Shown here one piece after another: positions 12,501-22,374 of a stretch of 29,364 nt of DNA. This DNA comes from Oehlia diaphana (lineage: Eukaryota > Glomeromycota > Glomeromycetes > Glomerales > Glomeraceae). Within the stretch, counting starts at the first letter, position 1, and each line of letters opens with the position of its first letter. The notes under the pieces are model-generated. The model was not told the origin of the DNA and ran no database searches. It saw nothing but the letters and a program-made list of their open reading frames with translations. The stretch lies in assembly GCA_003833135.1 (NCBI GenBank), contig QZLH01000210.1, forward strand, positions 46,910-76,273. Direction: 5' to 3'. The position numbers and the translations under genes are program-made.

Positions 12501-13417
12501 TTCAAATTATCCAAACTTATCTCATACATACATTCTTGCAAGCCCAACCTTCATCCTCCGCGGATGCGCTATTACTGTATTCAACACGAACACGAATATC
12601 CTCCATCATGATAAAAGGGTGATTGGCTTCTACGAATTGTCTTGCATGCTCAACACTCGTAAATTTAACAAAGGCAAATCTGCGTGAATCTCCTATTAAT
12701 AAAATTCAAAGTTTATATTTATTACAAAACATTTCCAGAAATTCTCTCTTTATTTCATAACATTTATACGCTCCAATATAAGTGTTAAAGATAAACCTGT
12801 GCGGCGATCCCTAATTAAGCGTATATTCTCAATACTAGCGTGCAAGTTATCAAGTGTTTGTTGAATCTAAATTTAAACAAACAGTGGTTATATATTTATA
12901 TATTATATATAATACAACACAGGAAAAAAAAGTGAAACGAACGTCATTTTCGGTAGCTGCAAGCGGCAACCCTTGTAGAATAACATGATTATTGGGTTCA
13001 CCAAGATTTCGTTCCCTCCAACGTCCCTAATTTTTGTCAAAAAAGCATTCATTTAACAGTTTTGAAATGCATAAAAAAAAAAAATCACATAAATGTATAT
13101 TAAACCTCTGGAGCTCTCTCTCTTTCATGTCTAGTTTTTCTTCTTTTACTGTTTTCCTCACGATCGTCATAATGAAACTTATTTCCCCAAGAGCGTGCAC
13201 CAATATCATCTGGTCTACCTCTTTGAAGGAAATCCTCTCTCCAATCCTCCTGCCTGTTTATTCCGCCAACTGCCCTATAACGATCTACACTACGTGATCT
13301 ACTACGAGACCTACGACGTCGATAATATCTGTTGTCTTCACGATATTCACGTTCACGATTATCTCTACCATAGTCTGGACGGTATGTTTGATTACGGCTG
13401 TAACGAAAATCCGACAT
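9540..13417 (-). CDS. RBM5/RBM10-type splicing regulator (RRM, RanBP2 Zn finger, RRM, C2H2, G-patch)
   Basis: Predicted nuclear RNA-binding splicing regulator. Sixteen exons, 5' to 3': 13417-13106, 13026-12943, 12866-12797, 12692-12532, 12462-12402, 12254-12010, 11896-11548, 11441-11214, 11144-10913, 10729-10647, 10559-10513, 10439-10383, 10309-10190, 10115-10035, 9966-9637, 9566-9540; 828 aa. An Arg/Ser-rich N terminus (1-60) precedes RRM1 (about 116-195, RNP1 RRFAFVKF). Then come a RanBP2-type zinc finger (Trp205, Cys207, Cys210, Asn214, Cys221, Cys224), RRM2 (about 258-345, RNP1-like WGFAFLDY), a C2H2 finger (Cys659, Cys662, His675, His682; SDLHK ending), and a G-patch (about 757-800, LLQNMGWKAGEGLG). 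This order matches metazoan RBM5/6/10. A canonical Tyr-rich OCRE domain is absent; an aromatic stretch (YWDQKAYAVEY) sits in its place. The donors at 12401, 11547 and 10912 are weak and were chosen by phase. Confidence 0.87.
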
Positions 13418-13604
13418 TTTAAGATGTAAAAAAGCAAAACCTGGTGTTTCAAATGAAGTAAAATGAAGTTTATTCAAAACTTTTTCGCCAATCAGATCAA
13501 CCGTTGCGTAACGGCCCGATATTTACCGGTATTTTTACAATTAAAAATCAGATGACATTAACTAACTTGACTGCATCACTTTCTTTTTATTCGGTTTTAT
13601 ATAA
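13418..13604. promoter_or_regulatory. divergent promoter RBM5-like / SLU7
   Basis: 187 bp between the two start codons. It carries a CCAAT box (13488-13492), an inverted repeat CCGTT-GCGT-AACGG (13501-13514), a TACCGGTA palindrome (13524-13531), and a direct repeat of AAATGAAGT (13451-13459 and 13461-13469). The in-frame upstream Met for the RBM5-like protein at 13477 would fall inside this region; I prefer 13417 because MSDFRYSR begins the RS-type N terminus. Confidence 0.5.
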
Positions 13605-15517
13605 ATGTCTTCAATTTCTTTTACTTCAAGTAAGCTTCTACATAGATACGCTGTTAACGCGTGATTATTTACTAACCACCAATTTTTGATAATTAGGTAA
13701 TAAACTTAGTCGTGAAGATTATCGCCGTCAAAAAGATCTTGAAGCCGCAAGAAAAGCTGGTACAGCTCCTGCAGAACAGGATGAAGAAGGAAAAGACATT
13801 AATCCTCATATACCACAATATATTGCAAAAGCACCATGGTATCTTGATACGGGTCGGCCTTCTTTAAAACATCAAAGAGTTCAAGAAAAGGAAGAGCAAA
13901 TAATAAATGATAAATGGTATGCTCGTGGAATTCGTGCTGGACCTGCAGCTACTAAATTTCGTAAAGGAGCTTGTGAAAATTGTGGTGCAATGACACACAA
14001 AACAAAAGATTGTATGGATAGACCAAGGAAAACTGGTGCGAAATGGAGTGGTAAAGATATAAAAGCTGATGAAATCATCCAAGAAATTGAATTAGATTAT
14101 GATTCCAAAAGAGATCGGTGGAATGGTTATGACCCTTCAGAGCATGCTAAAATTTATGATGAATATGAAAAGATTGAAGAAGCTCGTCGCAAAATGAAAG
14201 CTAGCGAGCTTGATAAGCAAAGTACTACAGAATTAGTAAAGAAAACTGGTGAACGAACTGCTGGAGAATTTTCCAGTGAAGATGAAGAGGATGATGAAGA
14301 TAAATACGCCGAAAGATCGGATATGCCGGGTCAAAAAGTTAATACAAAAACAAGAACGACTATCAGAAATTTGAGAATTCGTGAGGATACTGCTAAATAT
14401 TTAAGAAATTTGGATATTGATTCCGCATATTACGATCCCAAAACTCGTTCCATGCGTGATAATCCTAATAAAGAAGTGGATGAGAGTGAAGCATATTACA
14501 CAGGGGACAACTTTGTTAGGTATACGGGAGATGCCCCTAAAATGGCCAATCTTCAACTCTTTGCTTGGCAGGCATACGATAAAGGTACAGATGTACATTT
14601 ACAAGCTAATCCTACTCAAGGTGAACTTTTACACCGTGAATATCTTCAGAAAAAGGATAAACTCAAAGACACAAGCAAAGATTCAATATTGGCCAAATAT
14701 GGTGGTGAAGAACATTTGGATGCTCCTCCCAAAGAGTTACTCTTGGCCCAAACAGAGTCGTACGTAGAATATTCGAGGACTGGTAGAGTGATAAAAGGTC
14801 AAGAGAGAGCCAAGGCCAAGTCTAAATACGAAGAAGATGGTAAGAAGTAAATTTAGTACTTTTAATGTTTAACAAATTATTAACATATTACGTGTATTTT
14901 ATTTAACTAGTGTACATAAATAACCACGTTTCAGTTTGGGGATCATATTGGGCTAATGGACAGTGGGGATACAAGTGTTGTCATTCTTTTATCAAAAATT
15001 CGTATTGTACTGGTTTAATTGTCATGGAAGTAATAAATTCGTCAAATCCATTAGCGAGTTCTAGCATAATATCAACTGGTAATGAAGAGGTATCGTCAGT
15101 AAAGAAAACTCTTGTTGAATTGCACAATGAAAATATGAAAAAATCTAAATCCAAGAACATGGATGAAGATGTTAATAAACATCTTAAACGTAAGGATCTT
15201 GGGGAAGGAGAAATTAAATTAGATTCAAAGAAGCTAAAGAAAGCGCTAGAAAATGAAGAAAACCGTTATAAATTAAAAAATAATGAAGTAGAAATTGATG
15301 ATCGAAAACGGCCATATAATAGTGCATATATGGGCAAAAATAATTCTATGGAGGCTGAAGTTACTGAAGAAGACTTGGAAGCGTACAGGCTTAAAAAACA
15401 ATCGTAAGTTTATGAAATCAAAATACTTTATTTCATTCTGAATATTTTACTGATTTACTAATTTATTTTAGGCATGAGGATCCTATGGCGAATTATGTTG
15501 ATGAAGATGATTTATAA
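13605..15517 (+). CDS. SLU7: pre-mRNA splicing factor SLU7
   Basis: Second-step splicing factor that helps select and hold the 3' splice site in the spliceosome. Four exons: 13605-13629, 13697-14839, 14911-15403, 15472-15517, giving 568 aa (human about 586, yeast 382). The 25-nt first exon encodes MSSISFTS and joins in phase to [15 protein letters not shown], the usual Slu7 start; without it exon 2 has no suitable Met. The family blocks [20 protein letters not shown], the CCHC zinc knuckle (Cys101, Cys104, His109, Cys114; [14 protein letters not shown]) and [18 protein letters not shown] are clear. An acidic stretch ([10 protein letters not shown]) lies near 200 and the tail is Lys/Glu-rich. 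AATAAA at 15537-15542 may be the polyadenylation signal. It is divergent from another splicing-factor gene and convergent with the phosducin-like gene. Confidence 0.96.
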
Positions 15518-15613
15518 TAATAACATTTAATATTACAATAAAGACATTAAACCATTTAAAAATATTATATTAATAAATAAATAATTGCACCGAAAAAAAA
15601 AAGAATTAAAAAA

Positions 15614-16699
15614 CTATTCTTCATCTTCATCCAAAATTCGAGATGTTGTATAATCTTCTAAATATAAATCGTCGATATCTTCGATTTTATTAATTGCCCC
15701 ATATCTTTTAAAAAAAAAACCCATTAATTAGACATACATACACTTATTTATAAATTTAAAATAAATTTATTACGTACTTGATCAAAACTTCCTCTACAGT
15801 ATCCGAATCAAAATTTATTTCGCCGATTTGTTCAGTTATTTTAACCAAATTAGCAATTAATTCGCCATTTTTATAAACTAATAAAGCCGGTAAACCAACT
15901 GGATCAAATTCCAAATCACTTGCAAGAATTCTGAGAAATTTAGCTTTAACAAATTTTCGGGCCAAATAAATTAAACACTCATTCAATAGCCTACATTGTG
16001 GAATTGACTGTATTAAACATTAATAACTGATAAGTAGTTAGCAAATTTTCCATTATAGTTGTACCATAATTCATCAATAAAAAAAACTTACGTTTTCATA
16101 TAAATGCACAATAACACAAACATTTGATGGTTCATTATCAATAGCTTTAACATATTGATTTGCCGAAATTTCTTTTAAACTGCCAAATCTTTTTTTTGAT
16201 AAATTAGTTGTAACTGCACCCTTTATTTCTTTTAATCTTTGTTCTCTATATTTATTTAAAACTAGTTTTTCTTCTTCATCAGAACTAATATTTTCAAAAT
16301 CTTTTAATAGTTCCTCTTCTTGAGCTTTTAATTCTTGATCTTCCCGATATGTTGTAGTCGTGAAAGCTTTTGACAAAATACGTTCATTATGTGCAAGTAT
16401 TGCGGCAGTTTTTTTTTGTTGTTCTTGTTGTTTATGATACTTATGATCCGCCAAGACACCTTTAGGACCCGTTTGTGGACCACCATGTTGCGGTGGTGCT
16501 ACTGTATTATTTTGTATAGAGGTTTCCTAGTTAATCAGGAATATATTAGTTAATTGAAGGTGAAACTGAGAAAGGGTTTATAAAATATTATTACTTCATT
16601 TGATTCGTCTCCGGAATCGTCTGAAGCATGATTAGATCTTGCCGGTTCTTGTTCGTCATCAAGATTAGAGTTTGATAAACTCTCAACTAACGCGTCCAT
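15614..16699 (-). CDS. phosducin-like protein (thioredoxin-fold; PhLP1 type)
   Basis: Predicted cytosolic co-chaperone that works with the CCT chaperonin and G-protein beta-gamma folding. Four exons: 16699-16595, 16526-16092, 16007-15778, 15704-15614, giving 286 aa. The N terminus is acidic (DALVESLSNSNLDDEQ), then TGPKGVLADHKYHK, which matches the phosducin TGPKGV-x-x-DW block. A long Gln/Glu/Lys-rich helix follows (about 65-130). The thioredoxin-like domain starts near 150 with VCVIVHLYENSIPQC, then LPALLVYKNGELIANLV, and the protein ends in an acidic tail (RILDEDEE). The conserved cis-Pro (GLPAL) is kept and a CxxC redox motif is absent, as usual for phosducins. The TEQ block after NLV favours PhLP1 over PhLP2/3; moderate certainty at subfamily level. 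Confidence 0.9.
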
Positions 16700-16923
16700 T
16701 GAAAAAAACTAAAAAAAAACTTTCTACCCTTTCGATCTGCATTAACGTCACCAACATTTTGAGTACAAGATTTTGGTAAACTGTAATTTTAATTGGTGAT
16801 CGACGCCAAAAAAAAAAAAAATTTACGCTGAATCTATAAAACCTATAGTCAATTTTACATTTTATTTAGATCTATAAAAGTCTATAAAGTCAATCTTTCG
16901 TACTTTGTCTTATTAAGAAAAAA
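16700..16923. promoter_or_regulatory. divergent promoter phosducin-like / mitochondrial ACP
   Basis: 224 bp between two start codons. Contains TAACGTCA (16743-16750, CRE-like), an inverted CCAAT (ATTGG, 16792-16796), a poly-A tract (about 16807-16820), and TATAAA-type motifs (about 16836 and 16873) facing the ACP gene. Confidence 0.45.
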
Positions 16924-17417
16924 ATGAATAGATTTGTACCTAAATCATTTTTTCGTCTTAAACCAGCAGGTTCTTCCATTTTTCAACAGAAAACTTTTAT
17001 TAGACCTACATTATCATTACTATCTTCACCAAATAATATACTCTCTAAATCGAAAATTATTGTTACTTCTCAGCAAAGATATTATTCTGCTGAGAGTGGT
17101 CTTTCCCGTCAAAATATCGAATCTAGAATTATTGATATTGTTAAAGCCTTTGATAAAGTCGATGAAACGAAGGTATTAAATTTTTAAAACCATTTACTCA
17201 ATATCATTCAGAAAATAATTAATAAACTATTTGATTCAAGGTAAATTCTGAAGCACGTTTTGCTGATGATCTTGGATTAGATAGTCTAGACACTGTTGAA
17301 GTTGTTATGAATATTGAGGAGGATTTTTCTATTGAAATTCCTGATAAAGAGGCTGATGAAATTAGATCAATTAAAGATGCTGTGGATTATATTGCTAAAC
17401 GTGAAGATGCTCATTAA
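16924..17417 (+). CDS. acyl carrier protein, mitochondrial (Acp1/NDUFAB1 type)
   Basis: Carries growing acyl chains on a 4'-phosphopantetheine arm in mitochondrial fatty acid/lipoate synthesis; in many fungi also a complex I subunit and partner of LYR proteins. Two exons, 16924-17172 and 17241-17417, giving 141 aa. Residues 1-55 form an Arg/Lys/Ser-rich presequence ending near RYYSAES. The mature domain begins at about 58 ([20 protein letters not shown]). The attachment motif [14 protein letters not shown] places the phosphopantetheine Ser at 98, and the acidic helix after it ([16 protein letters not shown]) is typical. The intron interrupts the ACP domain between VDETK and VNSEARF. Confidence 0.95.
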
Positions 17418-17792
17418 TTAATTATTATATTATTATTAATTTCTTTTCATACAAATTAGTCTTAAAAATTATATCTATGCTATCAGGCTATCAGAGTGAG
17501 TAATTTCAGCACTAATTTCAGCACTAATTTTAACAGAAAAAAACTTTTTTTTTTTAAAAAAAAAGACGCGTAACTAACTTTATTATTATATATAATCCCT
17601 ATAAAATACAAAATATAAATATTTTAGTGTTACCATCCAAAATTCAGATGTGTTTGTAAAATAAATAAACAATAAAATAAAAAGAAATGATTCAATATTG
17701 GGAAGTCAAATGATCATAAATCTTCTTTGACTTGTAAAGCACATATTTTTTGACATTTGATGGGTATCCTTAATTCGATCAATTCTTGTGTA
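17418..17792. other. ACP 3' flank up to the pogo-type element
   Basis: 375 bp without a gene. It contains the ACP 3' region, poly-T and poly-A runs at about 17546-17563, and a 12-bp direct repeat described separately. The right part leads to the TA target site of the transposon. Confidence 0.5.
17501..17524. repeat. 12-bp tandem direct repeat
   Basis: TAATTTCAGCAC occurs twice head to tail (17501-17512, 17513-17524) and is followed by a third degenerate partial copy (TAATTTTAACAG). Confidence 0.7.
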
Positions 17793-19668
17793 CAGTCAAA
17801 ACCTCAGTATAACCGATACATTGTTTTGGGAAAATGTATCGGTATATCATATTATCGGTCATGTGTAATTTATATAATTTATATTGTAGATCAATTTATT
17901 ATAAAACTAGGTATAAATTCATATTATTTATTAGTATTTATACGTTATGAATAAAATGATCCTGTTTTAGACTATTAATATGTGATTTTAAAACTTTGTC
18001 TTAACTTCGTAATAAACTTGTTTCATTTGGATCAATAATGAATATTCAAAAATAAACCAAGATTATCAAATTAGAGCTTCCAGTTTTGAAATTACTTTTG
18101 GAGGTTCTTCAATTTGATCCGGTTTTGGTTCACCATTATTATGGATAAAATTTCCTCGTCAGTTAGCCCTCCATTAATTTAAAAACGATCATCGATTTGA
18201 ATTCTTGTAATTTTATTTCATTGTAAACTTCTTGATCAACTTGATCTTCATTTTCTTCGTCTTTATCAATTTCATCTTAGGAAAGAATTCCCGTATGTCT
18301 CCAAAGTTAACAATTGTTCGCTGAATTACGGAATCCAAGCTTTTTTACTAAAAGAAATAGCATCACAAATATTTATAGGAGTAACTCATTTGTTTAATTT
18401 TTGAGAAATTTCATATGCGTTTCTAACGACCAATTTCAGGTACTGTGCCTAAATTATTCATAATTTTTCTACATATAAGCAAATAATTAAATATCAACTT
18501 ACCTTAAAAGATTTAATAATTCCTGCATCGCAAGGCTGTAAATGTGCTGTAGTGTTTGGTGGCAGAAAATGTATAGTCGCATTTGAGAGTTATCAACAAA
18601 GTAATAGAATTTTGCGATTTTGTAATCGCATTCGTTTATCCAATTTTGTGAGGTAATCATTCCGTATATCCATTCCACCCGATAAATCATCTTTTATTTT
18701 CCATGTAATGCTTGAGGATTTTGATAGGTATGGATAAAAAAGTGGTTTCATTTTTTCTGCACCAGTTGCATTGCATGTGTGAAGTAGTGTAACTCGTTTT
18801 TTAGATTTTTTATTTCTAGAAAGAGGACCTTGAACTAACGTTTTTGAAGATCCCAAAAAAATAAAAAAATTATGTTATAAAATATATTCAGCTTACCCGT
18901 TTCATCATTTAATTTTTAATAATTTCACGTAATTTTATTCCTCTCTTCGACTGATGTTTCTAGAGGTGCACTGTTGCTTCACCCCATTTTGACATGTCCT
19001 TTAAGATTATAACGCGTTTTAAATTTATCCATCCACCAATTAGAAGCTAGAAACCTAGTAATTTCAAATTGCTGTGGCTTTTTCGCGTAAAGATATCACC
19101 ATTAATTACAAGATTTGTAGAAAGTGCGTTGTAATCAACAATGAAAGGGCCTCTTCAACTTGAGGAAAATGAAATTTGTTTATTCGACTCTTCTGAATCT
19201 GGAATTAATAAGAAGCCACCTCTTTTTTTAAAAAAAATCAGAAGCAGTATTTTGTTCGATATTATATAGGTTGGCAAGTTTTGTATGGGTACGTGGCGCT
19301 TTTTTGAGAATCTAACAGCTAAACAGAGTTGGCGCTTCTGAGCAAGTGTTAAAACAACTCTTGTTTGGTTGAGAGAGTTCTTTGGTGGATTTTCTTTTTC
19401 CTTGTCGAGACAATACACTTATTGTGAACTATTCGATGGTTTTCTTATTAAAGAAATTTGGAATTTTGGGCATTCGCATTATGTAAAATAGCCAATATAA
19501 CATGTGGTGTAACCTGAATATCGGTACACGTTACATCGAGAATTTATATTACTCCCACCTTCAAAACATGTTCCACGCTTATAGTGAGGTTTTTTATTAA
19601 GTATGAAATGGGACAGTGAAGTACAGGAAATTCGGCATGTAAGGTATCGGTACATTGAGGTTTGACTG
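17793..19668 (-). mobile_element. pogo/Tigger-type DNA transposon, non-autonomous now (degenerate)
   Basis: An 1,876-bp element of the Tc1/mariner superfamily. The left end (CAGTCAAAACCTCAGTATA..., 17793-17819) and the reverse complement of the right end (CAGTCAAACCTCAATGTACC, 19643-19668) are imperfect terminal inverted repeats of about 27 bp, ending in CCGATAC. Both sides are flanked by the dinucleotide TA, the usual target duplication. The transposase reads right to left and is broken (separate entry). The element sits in the spacer between the ACP and PI 4-kinase genes without disturbing either. Confidence 0.88.
18250..19418 (-). pseudogene. degenerate pogo/Tigger (CENP-B-like) transposase
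   Basis: Fragments of a DDE_1-type transposase in shifting frames. The N-terminal piece (about 19418-19250) has TLAQKRQLCLA and QNLPTYI, as in the psq/CENP-B helix-turn-helix. The catalytic core (about 18856-18500) has KKRVTLLHTCNATGAEKMKP, then LDKRMRLQNRKILLL and DNS (second Asp region). After a frame change come TIHFLPPNTTAHLQPCDAG and IIKSF, the Tigger signature with the third Asp. Further down (about 18350-18290), remnants of KKAW and a WRHTGIL-like segment are visible. Frameshifts and stops separate the pieces, so no functional protein is expected. The exact limits are approximate. Confidence 0.85.
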
Positions 19669-19670
19669 TA

Positions 19671-19853
19671 TTACTTAAAATCCCGAAATTGAAAAAAATG
19701 TCAATTAATAATTAAAATTATTTTTAAAAATTTACTCTATTTTATATTTTATATACAATAAGTTACAAAAAATATTTTTACTCTTGAAAATTCAATATGC
19801 TTCTATTAAATGTAATAAACAAATTGTAAAATAGTTTAAAATAAATAATTATT
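19671..19853. other. AT-rich 3' flank of the PI 4-kinase gene
   Basis: 183 bp of AT-rich sequence between the transposon's right TA and the PI 4-kinase stop codon. No gene is seen. Confidence 0.5.
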
Positions 19854-22374
19854 TTAACACCATGTGAAAAATGGTGTTCCCCCCTTAACGTATTCTAACC
19901 TTTCAATAATAACTTGTTTAGTCATTTTTTCTAAAGGATACTTATCTTTATTTTTACCTATACTGTCAAAATTAAATTTTTCTTTAAGTTTATCACTCCA
20001 TTTCTGCTTACTAGATGAAGCAGCAGGAAATGAAGATACTGCAGGCGCACTAGTTGACAAGGAAATTCTTTCAGAATTATCTACAGACGGATTACGTCTT
20101 GGAACTGACGCAGTAGAAAAGTAACCATCAGATCTTGGTGTATCGCCCCCCTCATCATTTACTGTACCAGTATTTATATCAACACCACTGATATTTCTAT
20201 TGTTTACATCAATTTCTGACGAAACCTCTATAAGTTTAACATCATCCCACACCATTGCATTCTTTTTAGTACAAAGGTCATATGGACCCTGATCAGGGTG
20301 CTTAAGTGTCTCAACTATGTTAAATCCTTGACCTTTTAATACTGCAATTTGTTTTTCAAACATACCTGGTTCGAAATCAGCATCCAATGAAAATATGTTG
20401 CGAAGCTCATTAACTGTTTCTTTCCACCATTTAGGGTCAGAAAGCATAGAAAGAAAACGATTTCTAGTATTTTGAGTAAAAGGTTGTTTAATAAGGGAGT
20501 CTGAAAGATAAAGCCATCCATATGGATAAGATCTCCATTGATCGGGATGTTTAAAAGGAAATGCTAAACCATTATCTATGGCTGCAACATGTATATGTGG
20601 ATATGGAATTTGTTGAGAAAAATTTATATCGGTTTGTGAAGATGGTATTAGAGGGGGGGATGAAACAGATGATATAGGCTCAAGTGAATTATCTGATTTA
20701 TCTTGAATAGGTGATTCTGAAAATGATGATGAAGGCTCACTGCCGTCTGGTGATAGTGGTGGTGGTACATCAACATTTGTTCCTTGAGCAGGAATCAAAT
20801 TATCCTCATTATTCTTGGAATAAGTAGATGCTGTTAAAATATCTGGAGCTTTCATAACCTTTGATGTGGGTGGAGTATCTCTGATACAAGTTTGTTCATC
20901 CTTATCACAGTATTTAATCATCCAATTATCTGATCCCCTGTCTATATCAAAATAAAAGTATATATTAATATATGTATATAAATTATATTAAATTATTTTT
21001 TAAAAAAAAAAATTTATTTTTTTTACCAGTATTCCTCATTAAATAGTCCAAAATAACTAATTTTTCAAATTGTTCTCGAAATTGTAATTGTAATTCTTGT
21101 GTCCATACAAAACGTTTCCCCAATTGATATGACTCTAATGCTTCTCCTCCATCATCTACACCAGACCGACCACACATAAGTGCATTTAATCGTCGATTTT
21201 GTCTTTCATTCACGATCACATCAGTTTCAGATGTTGTTGTAGCAGTAGTAGTATTATAATTTTCAGGCCAGGGATGATCTCTCAAAAATATGTTAGCATC
21301 TATGAAACCATCCAAGAATACTTGAAAACTGCCTACTTTATTAGGTAATGGTTTTAATCTAGCTTCACCACGATCATAGTGAAATGATGGAGAAGAAAGA
21401 CAAATCACTTCAGTGACTGGAACAATATTTAATAGTAAACGTTTATCTAAGAGGGAGGCCGCAGATTCGGAAATGTAACCAAGATTTGGAATTAAACTAT
21501 TTTAGAAATTAACGGAAAGTGTTCGGATTTAATTATCAATATTTATTATTATTATTATTATTATTATTCTTATTAAGGAAAAAACAAATGAATATACTGA
21601 TGCAACTCACCAGCTTCTTCCAAAGAAGCAAGGGAATAAATTTCTATGAATCCATTTTGTCCATTTGGGATTCAACTGCCCATATGGCTCTTCATTTTTT
21701 GGTTTAAAAACACCTACAACTTTTCCATCCTTATTTCGACAGAAGTAAGAACCGGAAGAGCCTTGACGGATTCTTGTGGGTTGGATATTTGCGTCAATAG
21801 CAGAATTAACAGAATCTACGATTTCATTGAACTCTTGTTTTGTTAAAGGCTCTTTATGATTTGACGTCAACAAGGGTATACGTGGCTATTAAATATAATT
21901 AAAGCTTTAAATTTAATTGATGAATTATGATAATCATTACATGTTTTATAATACCTTCCAATCCTGTGTAGTGGTTATTGGCTTAAAAACTGATTCATAA
22001 ATTTCCAATTCTGCTTTATCTAAATCTTTCCCTTTACCCTTCAACTTCAACTTTTTTGAAAATTGCGACCAAGCGCTACTACGTTCAGTACGAGGAGTAG
22101 TATTACTATTATTTGAAATATTGTCGCAACTATTTCTAGTATTATTTTGTTCACTTTCAAGGGGAGCGATTTCCATTCTGTTTGTTTGGATCTGAAATTT
22201 TACTTGAGGCGTTTCAGATAAAGAACGGTTTTGATGATAACGTGGTTTACTAAATATATATTTGCCGTTATGATCGTGATCAGACCAAGAAATATATTCT
22301 TCTTCTTCGTAGTTGTCTGATTCTTGCTGAAGTTTTATATAACCTGACTGTGAAGAATTATTTGACCTAATCAT
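19854..22374 (-). CDS. type II phosphatidylinositol 4-kinase (Lsb6-like)
   Basis: Makes PtdIns4P on vacuolar, endosomal or plasma membranes. Four exons: 22374-21955, 21885-21611, 21496-21027, 20941-19854, giving 750 aa (yeast Lsb6 about 607). Residues 1-125 are polar and probably disordered. The kinase fold starts near 140; the glycine loop is GSSGSYF (182-188), with VFKPKNEEPYG containing the ATP-binding Lys201, then WTKWIHRNLFPCFFGRSC. The catalytic loop DRGSDNW is at 389-395 and the metal-binding DNG at 511-513 (AAIDNGLAFPFKHPDQW). Roughly 95 Ser/Pro-rich residues are inserted between these two motifs. The C terminus FFTWC resembles the family ending. The Cys-rich palmitoylation box (CCPCC in animal enzymes) is reduced to a single Cys in FPCFF. 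Intron 2 carries a (TTA)n microsatellite. Confidence 0.93.
21541..21569. repeat. (TTA)n microsatellite in PI 4-kinase intron 2
   Basis: About nine consecutive TTA/ATT trinucleotides. It lies wholly inside the intron between 21497 and 21610, so length change would not alter the protein. Confidence 0.8.

Noticed and set aside
13034..13422. Plus-strand ORFs opposite the RBM5-like first exon
   Set aside because: Antisense shadows of an Arg/Ser-rich coding exon.
13504..13689. 61-codon plus-strand ORF as the SLU7 N terminus
   Set aside because: It reads through the intron in the wrong frame; the 25-nt exon at 13605 gives a phase-correct start.
14401..14767. ORFs on both strands within SLU7 exon 2
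   Set aside because: Shadows of the SLU7 reading frame; no independent signals.
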